Origin: Synergistes jonesii
GTDB taxonomy: Bacteria > Synergistota > Synergistia > Synergistales > Synergistaceae
Assembly: GCF_000712295.1 (NCBI RefSeq)
Contig: NZ_JMKI01000021.1
Location: 78,572 to 142,571 of the forward strand
Direction of reading: 5' to 3'
Length of the DNA: 64,000 nucleotides
Shown here piece after piece: positions 1 through 9,351 of the stretch (the first letter of the stretch is position 1; every line of letters begins with the position of its first letter). The notes beneath the pieces are model-generated. The model did no database searches. It saw only the letters and a list, made by a program, of their open reading frames with translations, and had not been told where the DNA came from. Made by a program: the position numbers and the translations under genes.

Positions 1-1
1 C

Positions 2-319
2 CTCTCCCTCAAGGCCGGCGGCACGGGGCTGAACCTCACACGCGCAAACCACGTGATAATGTTCGACCGCTGGTGGAACCCCGCCGTCGAACAGCAGGCC
101 GTCGACCGAGCATACAGGATAGGGCAGAGCAGCAGCGTACAGGTACACTACTTCTGCTGCCGCGGCACGCTCGAAGAAAAGATAGAAGAGCTGATAGACG
201 AGAAGAGAGAGCTCGCCGAGATGGTCGTCGGCAGCGGGGAGGCGCGCCTCTCCGAACTAAGCGACAGCGACCTTCAGGAGCTCTTCATGCTCGAAAAAGA
301 GGCGGTGGAAAACCTGTGA
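2..319 (+). CDS. SNF2/DEAD-like helicase, C-terminal end (partial at window edge)
   Basis: The open frame runs in from the left edge, so only about the last 105 residues are present. They carry the end of the SNF2 ATPase second RecA-like lobe: a GGTGLNL motif (motif V) and then [19 protein letters not shown] (motif VI with the arginine finger), both highly characteristic of SWI2/SNF2 ATPases of the bacterial HepA/RapA-like type. The family translocates on double-stranded DNA using ATP; the bacterial role of this subgroup is poorly defined. The stop codon overlaps the GTG start of the downstream SWIM-domain gene, a pairing often seen for bacterial SNF2 proteins. The 5' part and true start lie outside the window. 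Confidence 0.93.
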   Translation, partial: LSLKAGGTGLNLTRANHVIMFDRWWNPAVEQQAVDRAYRIGQSSSVQVHYFCCRGTLEEKIEELIDEKRELAEMVVGSGEARLSELSDSDLQELFMLEKEAVENL

Positions 320-1254
320 GCGGAACGCGCGGAGGATTTTATAAATACCGTAAGCCGCGCGAGGCGAGAGGCGGCATAAAGGCGCGCACCGCGCGCGGGC
401 ACGCCTTCGCGTCGAATTGGTGGTCGCGCCGTTGGATAGAGGTGATGGAGGAGTCCATAGACGCTGGACGCCTCGCCCGTGGCAAAAGCTACGCGCGCAA
501 GGGGCAGGTCGTCGGCATAAGCATTGAGCCGGGGCTAGTCACAGCGTGCGTGCAGGGCTCGCGCAAAACTCCCTACCAGGTGCGCTTCGGCATCGAAACG
601 ATAAGCGGCGAAGCGCGCGAGATGATACTCTTCCGTTTCCGCGAAAACGCGGCGTTCGCGGCGCGCCTATTGGCCGGCGAGCTGCCGGAGGAGACCGAAG
701 AAATATTCAAAGATGCGAAGGCCCCGCTCTTTCCGACGAAAAGCGCGCTGCGCCGCTTCAAATGCTCCTGCCCCGACGACGCGGCCCCCTGCAAGCACAT
801 AGTCGCGGTCCTCCTTCTGCTCGGCGAAGAGATAAGCGACGATCCTTTCTTACTGCTCAAGCTGCGCGGGCTCGAAAAAGAATCGCTGATAAACATGCTG
901 ACGCTCGAAAGCGCGCGCGACGAGGAAATCGAAGCCCGTGACTTCGGCGAAGCCTGCGAGCTCTCCGGCGGCGCGGAAGCTTCCGAAAGCGCCGCTCCGC
1001 CCATGGAAGGCGAAGAACTGCCCGCAGACGAAAACTGGTTCCGCGGCGGCGAATTCTCCTTCGAACGCGCCGAAACCGACAACAGACGGCGCGCAGCGGC
1101 GCTCGAAGTTATGAACGACTTTCCCTTCTGGCGCGGCGAGCACCCCTTCCGCCAGACGCTCGCGCCGATATACGAGCAGGCCGCGACCTACGCCGGAGAA
1201 ATACTGACCGGCGAGAAGAAAAAGCCGATCGGCCGGCCGAGAAAAATGATATAA
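316..1254 (+). CDS. SWIM zinc-finger domain protein
   Basis: This 312-residue protein contains a SWIM zinc finger of pattern CxCx6CxH (Cys150, Cys152, Cys159, His161), thought to bind DNA or protein partners. I chose the GTG at 316 because it overlaps the SNF2 stop codon (GTGA), which implies translational coupling. The same frame stays open upstream to about 73, but that part is antisense-like low-complexity Arg-rich sequence inside the SNF2 gene. The N-terminal half resembles proteins encoded beside SNF2 helicases, and the C-terminal 100 residues are acidic. The likely role is as an accessory factor of the upstream helicase; the exact function is unknown. Confidence 0.85.
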   Translation: MSGTRGGFYKYRKPREARGGIKARTARGHAFASNWWSRRWIEVMEESIDAGRLARGKSYARKGQVVGISIEPGLVTACVQGSRKTPYQVRFGIETISGEAREMILFRFRENAAFAARLLAGELPEETEEIFKDAKAPLFPTKSALRRFKCSCPDDAAPCKHIVAVLLLLGEEISDDPFLLLKLRGLEKESLINMLTLESARDEEIEARDFGEACELSGGAEASESAAPPMEGEELPADENWFRGGEFSFERAETDNRRRAAALEVMNDFPFWRGEHPFRQTLAPIYEQAATYAGEILTGEKKKPIGRPRKMI

Positions 1255-1283
1255 GCATCCGCCCAGGCGGAGGAGAAAAACAA

Positions 1284-1319
1284 GCGGCCCCGCACGCTAA
1301 AAGGAGCGGGGCCGCCTTC
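1284..1319. terminator. Intrinsic terminator between converging genes
   Basis: A perfect 10-bp stem GCGGCCCCGC / GCGGGGCCGC (1284-1293 and 1306-1315) with a 12-nt loop is followed by a T-rich stretch on the plus strand, and an A-rich stretch lies on its other side. It sits between the plus-strand SWIM gene and the minus-strand livF, so it can serve both. Confidence 0.8.
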
Positions 1320-1340
1320 CTTATTCTTGTCTTTTGCCCC

Positions 1341-2045
1341 TCAGCCGCCGAGATAGGCGCTTATCACGCGGCTGTCGTTAAGCAGCTCTTCGCCTTTGCC
1401 CTGCAGCGTTATCTGCCCGACCTCGAGCACGTAGGCGTAGTCCGCTATTTTCAGCGCGGCGAAGGCGTTCTGCTCCACGAGCAGGACCGTCCTCCCCTCC
1501 TTGTTTATCTGGCGGATTATCTCGAAGACCTCCTCGACGAGTATCGGGGCGAGCCCCATCGACGGTTCGTCGAACATCACCAGCTCCGGAGAGCTCATCA
1601 GCGCGCGCCCCACCGCGAGCATCTGCTGCTCGCCGCCAGAGAGCGTGCCGCCCTTCTGCCACGAACGCTCGCGCAGGCGCGGGAAGAGCGCGAAGGCCCT
1701 TTCGACCGCGGCGTCGGCCTCGCCCCTGCTTTTGCACGAATAGCCGCCGAGCCGCAGATTTTCGAGCACCGTGAGGTGGGGGAATATCCTCCGCCCCTCG
1801 GGGCAGAGCGCTATGCCGCTTTCGAGCACGCGCTCCGGCTGCATGCCTGTGATGTTTTTGCCTTTCCACGTCACGCTTCCGCTTTTGTTGCGCACTAGCC
1901 CGGCTATAGCGCGGAGCGTGCTGCTCTTCCCGGCACCGTTCGCGCCGATCAGCGTGACTATCCCGCCCTCCGGCACTTCGAGCGATATTCCGCGCAAAGC
2001 CTGTATCCCGCCGTAATTGACGCAGAGATTTTCCACCCTGAGCAT
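1341..2045 (-). CDS. livF: Branched-chain amino acid ABC transporter, ATP-binding protein LivF
   Basis: This 234-residue ABC ATPase is the last gene of the livHMGF operon and abuts livG without a gap. It has a Walker A (GANGAGKSS, near residue 36), the signature LSGGEQQ, and a Walker B followed by DEPSMGL, typical of LivF. It pairs with LivG to energise uptake of leucine/isoleucine/valine or related amino acids through LivH and LivM in the cytoplasmic membrane. Length is normal for the family. Substrate is inferred from family and gene order; related HAAT systems can also carry amides or short-chain compounds. Confidence 0.95.
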   Translation of the reverse strand: MLRVENLCVNYGGIQALRGISLEVPEGGIVTLIGANGAGKSSTLRAIAGLVRNKSGSVTWKGKNITGMQPERVLESGIALCPEGRRIFPHLTVLENLRLGGYSCKSRGEADAAVERAFALFPRLRERSWQKGGTLSGGEQQMLAVGRALMSSPELVMFDEPSMGLAPILVEEVFEIIRQINKEGRTVLLVEQNAFAALKIADYAYVLEVGQITLQGKGEELLNDSRVISAYLGG

Positions 2046-2837
2046 CTACTTCGCCTCCGCCCTCTCGGCCGCCTCTTTGCCGAGGTACGCCTCGATGACC
2101 TTCGGATTCGCACGGATGTCCGCCGGAGTCCCTTCGGCTATCAGCTGCCCGTAGTCAAGGACGCGAATCCATTCGGAAACGCCCATCACGACCTTCATGT
2201 CGTGCTCTATCATCAAAATCGTCACGCTGAATTTGTCGCGTATCCGCCTTATGAAGTCCATCAGATCCCGGCTTTCCTGCGGGTTCATGCCGGCGGCCGG
2301 CTCGTCAAGCAGCAGCAGCTCCGGCTCAGTCGCCAGCGCGCGCGCTATCTCAAGGCGGCGCTGCGCCCCGTAAGGAAGCCCTGTCGCCACCTCTTCCGCG
2401 AATTTATCGAGCCCGACGGCCTCAAGCAGCTTCAGCGAGCGCTCGCGCATCTCGCGTTCCTCGCGGCGGAAGAGCGGCAGCTGAAGCGGCGCGCTCCACC
2501 ACGGCGACTTCTGGCGCACCCAGCAGCCGGCCATGACGTTCTGCAACACACTGCCGCCCGTGAAGAGGCGTATGTTCTGGAAGGTGCGCGCTATGCCGAT
2601 CTTGCAGACGACGTGCGGCTCAAGGGGCGTTATGTCTCTGCCGTTGAATATCACGCGCCCCGACGTCGGCTTGTAAAAGCCGGTGATTATGTTGAAGCAG
2701 GTCGTTTTGCCGGCGCCGTTCGGCCCTATAATGCTCGTTATCGAGCCGCGCTCCACTTCGATGGCAAAGCCGCTGACGGCCGTGAGCCCGCCGAATTTTA
2801 TCATAACGTCTTCCGTCTTCAGTATAATATCAGCCAT
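2046..2837 (-). CDS. livG: Branched-chain amino acid ABC transporter, ATP-binding protein LivG
   Basis: This 263-residue ABC ATPase has Walker A GPNGAGKTT near residue 38, a Q-loop ARTFQNIRLF, and a diverged signature (PYGAQRRLEIARAL) that is normal for LivG rather than a defect. The Walker B reads LLLLDEPAAGMNP and an H-loop follows (IEHDMKVVM). Its start overlaps the livM stop by 8 bp and its stop abuts livF, showing tight translational coupling. It forms the heterodimeric ATPase motor with LivF. Confidence 0.95.
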   Translation of the reverse strand: MADIILKTEDVMIKFGGLTAVSGFAIEVERGSITSIIGPNGAGKTTCFNIITGFYKPTSGRVIFNGRDITPLEPHVVCKIGIARTFQNIRLFTGGSVLQNVMAGCWVRQKSPWWSAPLQLPLFRREEREMRERSLKLLEAVGLDKFAEEVATGLPYGAQRRLEIARALATEPELLLLDEPAAGMNPQESRDLMDFIRRIRDKFSVTILMIEHDMKVVMGVSEWIRVLDYGQLIAEGTPADIRANPKVIEAYLGKEAAERAEAK

Positions 2838-3888
2838 TGGCGCGCGCGCCCTTTCTCGTTATGCGCTTGGCAAAGCGTGCTGCGCTCTCCCAGCTGAACT
2901 CGTAGCCGCCGATTATCCCTTCGCGGCGGTAAAGGATTATGAATAGCAGCAGCAGCGAAAATATCAGCATCCTCATGCCGGGCATTCCCGCGATCTCCCA
3001 GGAACCTATCTTTATCGTATCCTCCACGAAGCGCAGCCATTCGAGCAGCACCGTGATGACCAGCGTGCCGACGAGCGAGCCCGTTATCGAGCCGAGCCCG
3101 CCGACGACGACGAACATCAGTATGTTGAAGGTCAGCTGGAAGTTGAACATCTTCGGGTCTATCGTCGTGATAAGGCTGCCCATCAGCGAGCCGCCGACGC
3201 CGGCGAAAAACGCGCCGACTACGAAGGAGATGGTCTTCGCCCTGAAGGTGTTTATCCCCATCGCCTTCGCCGCGACCTCGTCGTCGCGCACCGCGCGCAG
3301 CGTATTGCCGAAGTTGCTCGAAAGCAGCTTCGCTATCACATAGATAGTAAGCACGCACCAGAAATAATTCCAGCCGAGGTTGGCGTAGGCGGGGATGCCC
3401 TTAAGACCGAGCGCTCCGTTCGTGACGGGCGTCATATTCGTGAAAACGACGCGGATGATCTCGCCGAAGCCGAGCGTCGCGATGCCGAGGTAGTCGCCGC
3501 CGAGGCGCAGGCAGGGAAGCGCCATCAGAAGTCCGACGAACGCCGCGGCGAGTCCCCCGGCCACGACCGCGACGAAGAAGGGAGCGTGCATCACAGAGAA
3601 GGGCCAGAGCATCGGCTCAAGGATGTACATCATCTCCTTCTGCGCGGCTGGAAGAATCAAAATGGCCGTCACGTAGGCGCCTATCGCCATGAAGCCCGCG
3701 TGAGCGAGAGAAAACATCCCGGTGAAGCCGTAGATGAGGTTGAGGCTTATCGCCAGGATAGCGTTCACCGCTACGAGGTTCAGCACCTGCACCTTATAGC
3801 CGTCCAGATGCCCCTGGGCCCACCAGAGGAAGAGCGCGAGCAACGCCACGCTTGCGGCGTCGAGCAGTAATTTCGTCGAACTTTTCAT
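2830..3888 (-). CDS. livM: Branched-chain amino acid ABC transporter, permease LivM
   Basis: This 352-residue integral membrane permease has about nine to ten hydrophobic segments. The recognisable LivM features include LNLIYGFTGMFSLAHAGFM near residue 48 and LRAVRDDEVAAKAMGIN, the EAA-like loop that contacts the ATPases. It sits between livH and livG and overlaps livG by 8 bp. With LivH it forms the transmembrane channel of the transporter. Confidence 0.95.
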   Translation of the reverse strand: MKSSTKLLLDAASVALLALFLWWAQGHLDGYKVQVLNLVAVNAILAISLNLIYGFTGMFSLAHAGFMAIGAYVTAILILPAAQKEMMYILEPMLWPFSVMHAPFFVAVVAGGLAAAFVGLLMALPCLRLGGDYLGIATLGFGEIIRVVFTNMTPVTNGALGLKGIPAYANLGWNYFWCVLTIYVIAKLLSSNFGNTLRAVRDDEVAAKAMGINTFRAKTISFVVGAFFAGVGGSLMGSLITTIDPKMFNFQLTFNILMFVVVGGLGSITGSLVGTLVITVLLEWLRFVEDTIKIGSWEIAGMPGMRMLIFSLLLLFIILYRREGIIGGYEFSWESAARFAKRITRKGARANG

Positions 3889-4781
3889 TATATTTTATCC
3901 TCCAGCTTCTCGCCCATCAGTCCCGTCGGCCTGTAAAAGAGAATCAATATCAGCAGGATGAACGCGAAGGCGTCGCGGTAGCCGGAGAGCGACGGGAAGA
4001 GCGCTACGAGCATTATCTCCATAAAGCCGAGCAGCAGGCCGCCTATCATCGCGCCCTGCACGGAGCCGATGCCGCCGAGCACCGCGGCGATGAAAGCCTT
4101 CAGCCCGGGGAAGACTCCCATGAACGGATGAATCTGCGGATAGCGCAGAGCCCACATGATGCCGGCCGCGGCCGCGAGCGCCGAGCCTATAGCGAAGGTC
4201 AGAGCGATGATGCGATCGACCTTGACGCCCATCAGCCTCGTCGTTTCAATATCACGCGAGATGGCGCGCATCGCGAGTCCTGGCTTCGTCCTGTAAAGCA
4301 TCCAGAGCAGAGCGCCGACGAGAATAAAAGATATCGCCGGCACGAAGACGGCGAGCGGCAGGATGCGTGCGCCCCCCAGCGACATAACGCGGACCAGGGG
4401 CTCAAAGCGCGGCATCGGCTTCGGGACTCCGGTGAAGATGACGAGGCAGAGATTCTCAATGAAGAACGAGACGCCGATCGCCGAAATAAGCGCCGAAATC
4501 CGAGGCGCGTTGCGCAGCGGCTGATACGCGATGCGGTCCACCATCACGCCGAAGAGCGCGGTCGCCGCGATCGAGAGCGCGACGGCGGGAATCCACGGCA
4601 GACGCATCCCCGCTATCGCAATAAAGACGAAATACGTGCTTATCATGAAAATATCGCCGTGGGCGAAGTTTATCAGCCTCAAAATGCCGTAAACCATCGT
4701 ATAGCCGATGGCGATGAGCCCATAAAGGCTGCCCAGCATCAGAGCGTTGAAAAAATGCTGGACTATCATATCAAACGTCAT
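3888..4781 (-). CDS. livH: Branched-chain amino acid ABC transporter, permease LivH
   Basis: This 297-residue hydrophobic permease begins with the LivH-typical pattern ALMLGSLYGLIAIGYTMVYG and contains the coupling loop RTKPGLAMRAISRD. Its stop overlaps the livM start by one base. It is the first gene of the livHMGF block. A terminator-like hairpin at 4845-4882 separates it from the upstream livK, which suggests partial read-through and a surplus of binding protein over permease. Confidence 0.95.
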   Translation of the reverse strand: MTFDMIVQHFFNALMLGSLYGLIAIGYTMVYGILRLINFAHGDIFMISTYFVFIAIAGMRLPWIPAVALSIAATALFGVMVDRIAYQPLRNAPRISALISAIGVSFFIENLCLVIFTGVPKPMPRFEPLVRVMSLGGARILPLAVFVPAISFILVGALLWMLYRTKPGLAMRAISRDIETTRLMGVKVDRIIALTFAIGSALAAAAGIMWALRYPQIHPFMGVFPGLKAFIAAVLGGIGSVQGAMIGGLLLGFMEIMLVALFPSLSGYRDAFAFILLILILFYRPTGLMGEKLEDKI

Positions 4782-4844
4782 AAGATTTCTCCTCTTGCCC
4801 CCCCGTGATTCGAGCGGGGGAAGAATATTTTTGTTTTTGTTTTA

Positions 4845-4882
4845 AAAAAGTGCGGGAGCCCTCCACGGCGGGAGGGCGCGCA
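4845..4882 (-). terminator. Terminator/attenuator between livK and livHMGF
   Basis: On the minus strand a stem GCCCTCC / GGAGGGC (4871-4877 and 4858-4864), extended by an outer TGCG/CGCA pairing, is followed by a run of six T and then TTTT-rich sequence. It lies in the 196-bp gap after the livK stop. A second GC-rich inverted repeat (about 4944-4970) lies closer to the livK stop. Confidence 0.65.
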
Positions 4883-4977
4883 GGGCAAAAAAATTTCTCA
4901 GACGCCATTCTCCACTCGCCACGGCGCCGAAAAGAGCGGGCGCGCCGCACTGCTCTGTGCCGGCGCGCCGCGTCGCG

Positions 4978-6114
4978 CTATTTAGGGTTCACTATGGCGT
5001 GGAACACCTGCTTACCGTTTTCTATGCGGATGATGCCGACGGACTTCTCCGCGTCGTGCGTCTGGTTGATCGTCGTCGTTCCGGTGACGCCCGGCATGTC
5101 CTTCGTCGCCGCTATCGCCGCGGTGATCTTCTCCGGATCCGTGCTCTTGCTGCTCTTGATCGCGTTGTAGATAAGGAGATAGGCGTCGTAGCCGCAGCCC
5201 GTGAGAGCCGCGGGATCCTTGCCCGGGTAGGCCTTGCGCCACTGAGCCGTGAACTGCTTCTGAATCGGGCTCATCAGCTTCTCAGGCATATTCGGCGAGT
5301 AGGCGAACGTAGTGTAGCTGAAGCCTTCGACCGACTGGCCGCCGATCTTCACCATCTCGGGGTTGTCCATCGCGTCGCCGCCGAGAATCTTGAACTTCGC
5401 GCCGAGCTCGCGCGCCTGACGCATGATGATCGCGCCCTCCGCAAAGTTAGCGGGGATATAAAGGACGTCGGGGTTCTTGCTGATGATCTCCGTCAGCTGG
5501 GCCGTGAAGTCCTGATCGCCCTTCTGATAATTCATCACGGAGAGGACCTTGCCGCCGTTCTTCGTGAAATTCTGCTTGAAGAAATTGCCGAGACCGACGC
5601 TGTAGTCCTCCGTGACCTCTATCAGCATCGCTGCCGTCTTGGCCTTGAGCTCCTTCAGCGCATAATCGGCGGCGCCCGCGCCCTGGAACGGGTCGATGAA
5701 GCAGACGCGGAAGACGTACTTCTTTCCCTGCGTGACGAGCGGGTTCGTACACGACGTCCCCACCATCGGGACGCCGGCCTTCTCGGCGACCTCCCCTCCG
5801 GCCATCGCGAGCGACGAACCGTAAGTTCCGACGATAGCCCTTACCTTGTCCTTCTCGATAAGGCGCTTCACCGCGTTCGCCGCTTCGACCTTGTCGCTCT
5901 TGTTGTCCACCACGACGAGCTCGATCTTCTTTCCATCCACCGTCGGATACTGATTATGAGCGAGCTTCACTCCATCGAGCTCAAGCTGCCCGCCGACCGC
6001 GTTTCCGCCCGTAATGGGAAGATAGACGCCGATCTTCACGCTCTCCGCCGCCGCCGCGCCGGCCGTCAACACGACAAACAATAAAGCTGCCGACAATTTT
6101 TTGCTAAAACTCAT
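4978..6114 (-). CDS. livK: Branched-chain amino acid ABC transporter, periplasmic binding protein
   Basis: This 378-residue type I periplasmic binding protein (Peripla_BP_6) has a clear signal peptide: a basic MSFSKK start, a hydrophobic core, and cleavage after an Ala-rich stretch. Mature sequence begins near ESVKIGVYLPITGG, typical of LivJ/LivK. I chose the ATG at 6114 because GAGGTG lies seven bases upstream; a GTG three codons earlier would sit inside that ribosome binding site. It captures the substrate for LivHMGF. It heads the locus, and a dyad (6153-6179) overlaps its probable promoter. Confidence 0.95.
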   Translation of the reverse strand: MSFSKKLSAALLFVVLTAGAAAAESVKIGVYLPITGGNAVGGQLELDGVKLAHNQYPTVDGKKIELVVVDNKSDKVEAANAVKRLIEKDKVRAIVGTYGSSLAMAGGEVAEKAGVPMVGTSCTNPLVTQGKKYVFRVCFIDPFQGAGAADYALKELKAKTAAMLIEVTEDYSVGLGNFFKQNFTKNGGKVLSVMNYQKGDQDFTAQLTEIISKNPDVLYIPANFAEGAIIMRQARELGAKFKILGGDAMDNPEMVKIGGQSVEGFSYTTFAYSPNMPEKLMSPIQKQFTAQWRKAYPGKDPAALTGCGYDAYLLIYNAIKSSKSTDPEKITAAIAATKDMPGVTGTTTINQTHDAEKSVGIIRIENGKQVFHAIVNPK

Positions 6115-6152
6115 TTTCTGCACCTCTGCCTCTTTCTAAAGTAAAACGCTCG

Positions 6153-6179
6153 TTTGATTATATCGTAAGTTTAATCAAA
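6153..6179 (-). promoter_or_regulatory. Dyad overlapping the probable livK promoter
   Basis: A perfect inverted repeat TTTGATTA-N11-TAATCAAA lies 39 bp upstream of the livK start in AT-rich sequence. On the minus strand it contains a TATAAT hexamer (6157-6162), so a bound protein would cover the -10 box. The -35 match is weak. The adjacent Lrp/AsnC regulator is an obvious candidate ligand, but this is inference. Confidence 0.5.
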
Positions 6180-6319
6180 TAACAGCGGCGGATGCCGATA
6201 TTTTAACGATATTTTTTAATAAAAATCTCAGCGCCAAGTCGCCCGCGGCGCTTTCGAGGGGCAAAATGACAGGCGGGTGCGGGCGCCACGTCATATTCCA
6301 CTGTCAAAGGCCGGATGTC

Positions 6320-6772
6320 TTATGGCTTTTCCGGGACTTCGTATATTTCCCTAAGAATCAGCAGAGTATAGGTCCTGCCGACCGTCCTGTACAAATAATC
6401 CATGAAATTCCCCAGATCATCTTTATTGGCTATATACACCTCAAGCATATAATCGTATTCGCCGGAGACCATATACAAGTTAAAGACCTCGTCCCTGTCT
6501 TTCAGAAAATAGGGGACGTCGCCGATGAATCTATCGTCTTTCAACAAAATGAAGGCGTGTATCGAATAGCCGAATTTTCCCCAGTCGACTTTGGCGTTAT
6601 AAGACAATATCACATTCTTCTCCTCCATCTTTTTGGTCCTCTCGTAGACCAAAGAGGGGGACAAGGAGATAGCGCCGCCCAACTGCTTGTATGAGATACG
6701 GCAGTCGTTTTTCAGCTCGTAGGCGATGCGGAAGTCGATATCGTCCAAGTTTTGTTTAACCATTTTTATCAT
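6320..6772 (-). CDS. Lrp/AsnC family transcriptional regulator
   Basis: This 150-residue protein has an N-terminal helix-turn-helix (residues about 5-55, starting NLDDIDFRIAYELKNDCRIS) and a C-terminal RAM/effector-binding domain with the pattern VSGEYDYMLEVYIANKDDL. The ATG at 6772 is preceded by an almost perfect GGAGGTGA, so the earlier in-frame start at 6790 is unlikely. Family members bind amino acids and form octamers on DNA. It lies between the liv transporter and the EutH/dehydrogenase/symporter genes, all on the same strand, so it probably regulates one or both in response to amino acids. Confidence 0.92.
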   Translation of the reverse strand: MIKMVKQNLDDIDFRIAYELKNDCRISYKQLGGAISLSPSLVYERTKKMEEKNVILSYNAKVDWGKFGYSIHAFILLKDDRFIGDVPYFLKDRDEVFNLYMVSGEYDYMLEVYIANKDDLGNFMDYLYRTVGRTYTLLILREIYEVPEKP

Positions 6773-6941
6773 TTTGTCACCTCCAATCAATGCGACAATC
6801 TGCGGCTTCTGTGCAGCAAGCTATTTCAGCGTTCGGCGGCGACGCCGACTTCGCCCGCACAAGAGGATATAGATACGGCATGCGCGGAACACGGCCAAGA
6901 TGACGCTTAGGCCGTCATACTTCGTTATATTATAGCGGAAG

Positions 6942-8024
6942 TTACTCGTTCAAAGATACGTGGTCGCAATACCACAGAGCCGCCATGACCGCCAGGAGGC
7001 CTCCCGACAGTTTGCCGGCCGCCAGCGGGAATAGCAGCGAGCGTTCGAAGCCGGCCGTGAAGCCCAGGTGGTCCCCTATCGCGTAGGCAGCCGGAACCGC
7101 AAAGGCCATGTTGACGATCACGCCTCTCGGCGTCATCTTATTAAGCATCGGTATAACGGGGAAAAAATTTGCCGACGTGGTTATAAGTCCGATCACGGAA
7201 ATATCATTCACCTTCATAGCGGAGGAGAGGCGCGGCAAATGTCTGTTGAGCGCCCTTTTCAACAGATGGAGCAGCGGGAATATCCCCGCCAGCGCGACGC
7301 CGATCTGCCCGAGTATCACGAACGCCTCCTCTATAGGAGCCATCCCTTGGATAACGCTGACGCCGGTAAGCGCAGCGACCGCCGAGGCGGCAAAGCCGAA
7401 GAGGGCGACGAATAGTATCGCTTTTCCCAAGAATATCATAATTCTGACCGTGCACGACTGTGCGTAAAGCAGCGCCGCGGCGATCATGGCCGCCAGGACC
7501 GCGATGGGCAGCAGGTTATAAAACAACACGCCCCCGTCCATCCCGGCGATCAATCCGGAGATCAAGGCAGACGGCGGTATCGCAATAAATCCTATCAGCA
7601 GCCCTAAAACCGCATATCGCCGTCTTTCCGCGTCCACTGCGGCAAGCACTATTGGAATAACGCCAATCGAGGCCCCCATCATAGAGGCCACTATCGCTCC
7701 GTTGAGCAACCCCGCCTCGCGTGAACGGCAGATGTTCATGGCAAGCGCCGCCCCCCCGCAGTCATTTGCCAATACCGCGCCTACAAAGAGCGACGGGTCG
7801 GCCTTTATCAGCGGCAGCACCCGTGACGCTGTGGGATAAAGCGTCCGGGCGATCACCGGAGAAAGAGTGATCATCCCTATCATTATCGGCGCCAGCGCCC
7901 CCAGCGTATAAAAACCTTCGTCGATGAGGGCGCCGAGCCCGAATCTGTTTCCCATAAATTTATCTGCGCAGGCTAAGCAGAGAAACGCCGCCACCAGCGA
8001 CATCACGGCCGTATTTGTATCCAC
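6942..8024 (-). CDS. EutH-like ethanolamine-type transporter
   Basis: This is a multi-pass membrane protein of 360 residues from the GTG at 8024. The segment EEGFYTLGALAP-like (here IDEGFYTLGALAPIMIGM) followed by NPSLFVG-like (ADPSLFVGAVLANDCGG) matches EutH, the ethanolamine permease family. The GTG at 8024 has GAGGGG six bases upstream and gives an N-terminus like EutH of enterobacteria; an ATG pair at 8078-8081 in the same frame has no ribosome binding site. No other eut genes are nearby. It sits between an Lrp regulator and a saccharopine/lysine-dehydrogenase-like enzyme, so its substrate may be another amine or amino acid. Confidence 0.8.
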   Translation of the reverse strand: MDTNTAVMSLVAAFLCLACADKFMGNRFGLGALIDEGFYTLGALAPIMIGMITLSPVIARTLYPTASRVLPLIKADPSLFVGAVLANDCGGAALAMNICRSREAGLLNGAIVASMMGASIGVIPIVLAAVDAERRRYAVLGLLIGFIAIPPSALISGLIAGMDGGVLFYNLLPIAVLAAMIAAALLYAQSCTVRIMIFLGKAILFVALFGFAASAVAALTGVSVIQGMAPIEEAFVILGQIGVALAGIFPLLHLLKRALNRHLPRLSSAMKVNDISVIGLITTSANFFPVIPMLNKMTPRGVIVNMAFAVPAAYAIGDHLGFTAGFERSLLFPLAAGKLSGGLLAVMAALWYCDHVSLNE

Positions 8025-8136
8025 ACGCTTCCCCTCTTCAATTTTTTGCCGGATATGATGAATCAGCCGCCCAATCATCATGCTAATAACCGAGCGGCTG
8101 ATTCTTACTTCAAACTATTGCGCGAAAAGCTCTCTA

Positions 8137-9279
8137 TTATTTTTCTTCTGTCAGCACGCTGTGCTTGAAGACGATGTCATACTTCGCCAGCTCGGGCATG
8201 AGGTAGTCGTAGAAAGCGTCGTCGCCCGCAAGCTCCTCCGGAGCGTGGAAGCCCGGCGCCGATATCATGCCGTTCGCGACCGCCCTGGCGGTCGTCGAGC
8301 AGGCGTAGCCGGTGGTGCGCGCCATCGAATGGAGCATCAGCTTTTCGTCGAAGCGGTCGACCAAATCCCAGCAGTTCGTAACATATTTGCCGCCCTTAGG
8401 CCCCTTGGCCACCACCCTCATGACGGTAAGGTCGCGGTCTCCTTTTTCCGGCCGAAGCGTCCAGCGCGGACGGAACAGCTCCGTGGTGACGTTGAAAGGA
8501 ATAACCTCTTTGCCGTCGACGACCACCGGCTCCTTATCGAAGCAGCCGGCCGCCTTCATTATATTGATGGCGTCGACATAACCGGGCCAGCGCATGGTTT
8601 TTTCGGCTACGAAGCGGCCTTTGACGTTCAGCGCGGCCGAACGGAGCCCGTCGGTGAAGAAGGCCTCGAGCCTGCCGACGCCGGGGAAGTCTATCTCCTC
8701 AAGGCCGCTGAGCGCGGGGGCCTCCGCCAGCTTATAATCTTTCACATATTTGGCCGGCATGCAATATTCGTTCATCGTGTCCTCCAGACAGAAGACGGTG
8801 CGGTAATTGAAGGGCGGATCGAGCTTTTCCGGGATACCGCCGACATATATGCAGCCGAAATCGAGTTCGTCGACCATAGCAGCGCCGCGGGCGACGAGGT
8901 AGTTCGACATGCCGGGGGCGATCCCCATATCGAAGACGGCCACGGCGCCGGTACGCTTCGCGATCGCGTCCATCCCCTCGCTGTGGAGGTATCCGCTGGG
9001 GCTGACGTACTTCTTCCCCATCTCGAGAATCTGTTTCTGAGAAGCGCCTTCAAGGTGGCTCGGCAGCAGCCCGCAGACGACATCCACTTCCTTAGCCGCC
9101 TCGCGGAGGGCGGCCGCGTCGTCGGCCGGCTTGCGGATCTTTTTTATATCGTCCCTCTCCGCCAGAGAGGCCAGCGCCTTCTCATAGGGATCCATCACGG
9201 ACACTTCAAAATCCTTCGCCAAATCAAGCGCAACCGTCTTGCCGACCAGCCCGCAGCCCAAAACTAATGCTTTCTTCAT
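8137..9279 (-). CDS. Saccharopine dehydrogenase-family / lysine 6-dehydrogenase-like oxidoreductase
   Basis: This 380-residue protein starts with a Rossmann nucleotide-binding motif (LGCGLVGKTVALDLA) and has the overall plan of single-domain saccharopine dehydrogenase-family enzymes, including IAPGMSNYLVARGA. Size and architecture fit bacterial L-lysine 6-dehydrogenases, which oxidatively deaminate lysine with NAD(P). The ATG is preceded by AAAGGAGTG. It lies downstream of an amino acid:cation symporter and upstream of the EutH-like gene on the same strand, which suggests uptake coupled to oxidation of an amino acid. The exact substrate (lysine, ornithine or another) cannot be read from sequence. 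Confidence 0.75.
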   Translation of the reverse strand: MKKALVLGCGLVGKTVALDLAKDFEVSVMDPYEKALASLAERDDIKKIRKPADDAAALREAAKEVDVVCGLLPSHLEGASQKQILEMGKKYVSPSGYLHSEGMDAIAKRTGAVAVFDMGIAPGMSNYLVARGAAMVDELDFGCIYVGGIPEKLDPPFNYRTVFCLEDTMNEYCMPAKYVKDYKLAEAPALSGLEEIDFPGVGRLEAFFTDGLRSAALNVKGRFVAEKTMRWPGYVDAINIMKAAGCFDKEPVVVDGKEVIPFNVTTELFRPRWTLRPEKGDRDLTVMRVVAKGPKGGKYVTNCWDLVDRFDEKLMLHSMARTTGYACSTTARAVANGMISAPGFHAPEELAGDDAFYDYLMPELAKYDIVFKHSVLTEEK

Positions 9280-9351
9280 AACGAGAACACTCCTTTTATG
9301 TATTGTGATTGAGTCAAACCGCCTGACTCACATGGACAAACACGCACAGAA

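Noticed and set aside
73..315. Upstream extension of the SWIM gene
   Set aside because: It lies inside the SNF2 gene in another frame and reads as low-complexity Arg-rich sequence; the GTG at 316 overlapping the SNF2 stop is the natural start.
4957..6084. A long plus-strand frame opposite livK
   Set aside because: Same reason: antisense to a clear gene, with skewed residues and no recognisable motif.
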